DNA of 33,838 nucleotides from Myxococcales bacterium (GTDB lineage: Bacteria; Myxococcota_A; UBA9160; UBA4427), in contig JAAZXM010000045.1 in NCBI GenBank assembly GCA_014240165.1, positions 1-33,838 on the forward strand, written 5' to 3'. A program made the translations under genes and the position numbers. This document shows positions 31,298 through 33,838 of this stretch, piece after piece. The notes beneath the pieces were generated by a model, which saw only the letters and a list, made by a program, of their open reading frames with translations, was not told the DNA's origin and made no database searches. How positions within the stretch are numbered: position 1 is the first letter of the stretch; each line of letters begins with the position of its first letter.

Positions 31298-32062
31298 GTG
31301 AACCCCAGTACAGATTTCTCTGACCCACTGATCATCGATCCCCTGATCGCAACCATGCCGACCGACCCGGCCCAGTTCATTAATCCTATTTCAACAGGGG
31401 CCAGCCTCGTGACCAAGGTTCTCAACTCTGCGGAAGTAGCCAGCGGAGCGACTACCTACAACCAAAGCTTCAACGCGAGCCAGACATTGATCAAGGCCAG
31501 GGAATTCATCATGGGGAATGTTCCCACCACCGGAGGCTTCATCCCCACCGACCGGGTCCATTATTCCGACCCGAAAGGCGCCACCGGAAAGATGTCAGAC
31601 GGCCTCACCGATGTCATGACTCGGCGCGATTTCGAGCTTGCCTTGATCGACACTCAACTCTCACCGCTCGGAACTCTTGAATCCGGTGCGACCGACGATT
31701 TCGGAATTGCGGTTCGCGTTGCCCAGACAGGCCCCGAGGCCATGGTTGTTCCAGGTGAGATTATTTTCCTGAGTACCATGGGCGGATTGGAAGGTGCGGA
31801 TATCGATAGCCTGGACGTACCGCCCTACGGAAATCTCTTTTCCCTGATCTACGTTGACCTCGAAAATCTCAATTCGCTCATGGGCGTGCAAAGCATCGAC
31901 CGCGTCTATGTCATCGACGGAAGCGGAAATGGCGAGGTCGATGTCATGGACGTCTTCCAATTACCCGAGCCCGGGTCGGGAGTGTCGCTTTTGAGCGGCG
32001 CCCTCGGATTGGCTTTTTTCGCACGACAACGCTTTCGAAGACGGCGCCGCTATTCGATATAG
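31298..32062 (+). CDS. PEP-CTERM protein, C-terminal part with sorting signal (after in-frame stops)
   Basis: This 254-aa frame is in the same phase as the preceding one and is separated from it by TAG 31244 and TAA 31274. It has no signal peptide. The last 33 residues are a PEP-CTERM sorting signal: L222-P-E-P-G-S-G, a hydrophobic segment, then Q-R-F-R-R-R-R-R. Just before it, D-G-S-G-N-G-E-V-D-V-M-D-V looks like a calcium loop of dockerin type. Exosortase would remove this tail only if the protein were exported, which needs the upstream signal peptide. A GTG at 31298 with GCGGAG upstream could allow re-initiation, but the product would remain in the cytoplasm. The 3' end overlaps the convergent sulfatase-fold gene by 13 bp. 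I read this as the 3' part of a broken gene. Confidence 0.65.
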   Translation: MNPSTDFSDPLIIDPLIATMPTDPAQFINPISTGASLVTKVLNSAEVASGATTYNQSFNASQTLIKAREFIMGNVPTTGGFIPTDRVHYSDPKGATGKMSDGLTDVMTRRDFELALIDTQLSPLGTLESGATDDFGIAVRVAQTGPEAMVVPGEIIFLSTMGGLEGADIDSLDVPPYGNLFSLIYVDLENLNSLMGVQSIDRVYVIDGSGNGEVDVMDVFQLPEPGSGVSLLSGALGLAFFARQRFRRRRRYSI

Positions 32063-33838
32063 CCAAGCTCCCGAAGGTTCTCGATCGTAGCCGGGTCGAG
32101 CGCCCTGCGATCAACACCCCGTGCCGCTGTCGGCTCCATCCTCGCCAGCCAAGCATCGAGGACCGTTCCCATCTGAGCCACGCGTTCGCCTTCCCGCTCT
32201 GCGCGATCTCTTTGCTCACGGGGGTCGAGGGCGAGATCGTAAAGTTCTTCGTCGAAGGGCGGCGCATCGGACGAAAGCAACCGCCCGGGCGTAAAGAGAT
32301 CGGGCCTTGCCGCTTCGACCTCGGTGACCACGCGCACCTCGCCCTCACCAAAGCCCTTGAGCCGCGTATCGTCGGAAACGAGAATCCGAAAGCGGCCAAC
32401 CTGGATTTCGATGCGCTCATCGTCGAGCAGCCGGGCGCCCTGGGCGATGCCCTCGATCTCATCGTCCCGATCGCCCACGAGGAGTTCTTCCAACTCATCG
32501 GCCTCGAAAGAGCCATCCGCGGCGAAAGCGCCCTCGACCTTGACCCACATTCCCACCTTCAAACCACCCACCCGCGGCGAACCGTTTTCGTCCACCAGAT
32601 CTTCAGCCGAAATCCGTGTCCCCTGGAGATGAAATTGATTCTTGTTCGGGGCCAATGACTCGATGGCTCCGCTGATCTCCACGTCGTCATCGCCCGGGCT
32701 CTTGTACGTGAGCTTGGTCGCGTGGACCTCGCCCCCGGACATGAAGAAGCCCTTGGCCTTGACGCGCATTCCCGCCTCGATCGCGGGCGCTTCGTCCTCG
32801 GCATGGGGTGAGTGACTCCGGCGAGCGCGGTAGGTGCGAACATATTTCCAATCACCCTGGCGAACCGAGAGGCGGTAGGTTCGCTTATGTCGGGTTTCGG
32901 CGATGATCTCCGGGATTTCCAACCCCGGCGCGAGCAGGTCATATCCCTCGATTCCGGGTGGTTCCTCCACGCCCGCGAGAGCGGTCAGTGTGGGAAAGAC
33001 ATCGAGCAGCCGCGCAACCTGATCCCTGGAGCCAGAGTCGGCGCCTCCCGGCAGCCTGAGCACGAGGGGTATATCGATCACCTCGCGAAAGAGAGTTCCT
33101 CCATGGCCCACGGCGCCATGGTCGAGCAATTCCTCGCCATGATCCGAAGTCAGCAACACGATGGTTTGGTCGAGGACGCCCCGCTCCCGGAGAGCAGTCC
33201 AGAGTTGACCGAGTTGATTGTCGATCTCGCTGACGCCTCCATCGTGGCGATCCTGAAGACGAGCCCGATCCTCATCGGTGAGCTGGATCGTTGAGTCGTT
33301 GACGCGCTCACGCAGACCCTTCCAATTTTCCCGATCGAAGATCGACGCTTCCGTGGGCTTGCCGAAGCGATCCTTAAACGGCATCTCGGGCTGGAAAGGC
33401 CAGTGCGCATCGAGGTAATGAAGATAGGCAAAGAAGGGACGCGAGCGATCGGCGTCGAGGAAGCCCAGAAATCGCTGGTTGATCTCCTCGGCGCTGAGAC
33501 CCCCCTGTTCGTAGAGATCGAAGCCCTGGGCGAACCCGCCCTCGGCGTCCAGGTGTGCGTTATGCACGTAAGCAACCGTGTCGTAGCCCGAAGACTGAAA
33601 GGTCTCGGCCAAGGTTGTATAGGCTTCAGAGAGCACATCGGACTCGAACCGACCCGCGCCCCCATGGGCTTCCCCTTCGTAGACCCCATGCTGTACGGGA
33701 TAGAGCGAGGTGAATAGCGTAGGCACCGATGGCTTCGTCCACGGGGACTGGGCGTATGCCCTGGAAAACACGATACTCTCCGAGGCGAAAGCATCGATCG
33801 CAGGCGAGGTGTCCCGGTGGTAGCCGTAAATTCCGAGC
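32050..33838 (-). CDS. Sulfatase-fold hydrolase/phosphotransferase with inserted DUF5666-like module, 5'-truncated by window
   Basis: The gene continues past the right edge. The visible reading frame covers 33838-32050 and starts in phase with L-G-I-Y-G-Y-H-R-D-T-S-P-A. The alkaline-phosphatase/sulfatase fold is shown by Q-S-P-W-T-K-P-S near the nucleophile, T-S-D-H-G-E-E-L for metal binding and G-H-G-G. At the nucleophile site, sulfatases have C/S-x-P-x-R; here it is T-K-P-S-V (Thr at 33736-33738), as in phospho-head-group transferases such as LtaS or EptA. Sulfatase activity is therefore doubtful. Between the strands G-D-W-K-Y-V-R and E-L-Y-D-L-A-L-D-P-R-E, about 170 residues (32270-32790) of DUF5666-like beta repeats are inserted. 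Possible roles are modification of a glycan or lipid at the cell surface. Confidence 0.82.
   Translation of the reverse strand, partial: LGIYGYHRDTSPAIDAFASESIVFSRAYAQSPWTKPSVPTLFTSLYPVQHGVYEGEAHGGAGRFESDVLSEAYTTLAETFQSSGYDTVAYVHNAHLDAEGGFAQGFDLYEQGGLSAEEINQRFLGFLDADRSRPFFAYLHYLDAHWPFQPEMPFKDRFGKPTEASIFDRENWKGLRERVNDSTIQLTDEDRARLQDRHDGGVSEIDNQLGQLWTALRERGVLDQTIVLLTSDHGEELLDHGAVGHGGTLFREVIDIPLVLRLPGGADSGSRDQVARLLDVFPTLTALAGVEEPPGIEGYDLLAPGLEIPEIIAETRHKRTYRLSVRQGDWKYVRTYRARRSHSPHAEDEAPAIEAGMRVKAKGFFMSGGEVHATKLTYKSPGDDDVEISGAIESLAPNKNQFHLQGTRISAEDLVDENGSPRVGGLKVGMWVKVEGAFAADGSFEADELEELLVGDRDDEIEGIAQGARLLDDERIEIQVGRFRILVSDDTRLKGFGEGEVRVVTEVEAARPDLFTPGRLLSSDAPPFDEELYDLALDPREQRDRAEREGERVAQMGTVLDAWLARMEPTAARGVDRRALDPATIENLRELGYIE

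Overview
The window is GC-rich DNA from a Gram-negative bacterium. It encodes outer-membrane barrels, periplasmic enzymes, Tat-type and Sec-type signal peptides, an alginate-export-type porin, a PEP-CTERM protein and a candidate sigma-54 promoter. The overall look is deltaproteobacterial in the broad sense (Myxococcota, Binatota or Desulfobacterota-like), but no marker gene here settles the lineage. No insertion sequence, phage gene or CRISPR array was seen.

Region 1 (1-14370) is a redox and copper region. After the start of a PD-(D/E)XK nuclease that runs off the left end come a small outer-membrane barrel and an exported beta-carbonic anhydrase. A repeat-rich intergenic kilobase follows. 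Then come two paralogous modules, each a giant multicopper oxidase (1211 and 1240 aa) followed by a SCO-cytochrome c fusion. A strong intrinsic terminator closes the second module, and a paralogue of the first barrel follows. The two barrel genes bracket the oxidase modules. The oxidases keep all four copper motifs, have a long Cys-containing N-terminal region of unknown function, and end in Lys/Arg-rich tails. The SCO domain probably handles copper or thiol chemistry, and the haem domain probably carries electrons.

Region 2 (14370-16370) holds a two-RCK ion-channel-like protein and four tRNA genes, all on the minus strand: Arg(GCG), Ser(GGA), Ser(GCT) and Ser(UGA).

Region 3 (17085-27617) is a tight seven-gene plus-strand operon. 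Its genes encode a membrane histidine kinase, a response-regulator receiver fused to a COG4671-type glycosyltransferase, two GT4 glycosyltransferases, an MsbA-like ABC exporter and two aminoglycoside-phosphotransferase-fold kinases. I read it as a phosphorelay-linked system that makes and exports a surface glycan or glycolipid. It is the best candidate here for an undescribed system.

Region 4 (27642-33838) carries matching surface functions: an AlgE-like outer-membrane porin, a PEP-CTERM protein interrupted by two in-frame stop codons behind a sigma-54-like promoter, and a sulfatase-fold enzyme. That enzyme has Thr at the nucleophile position and an inserted DUF5666-like module. It runs off the right end.
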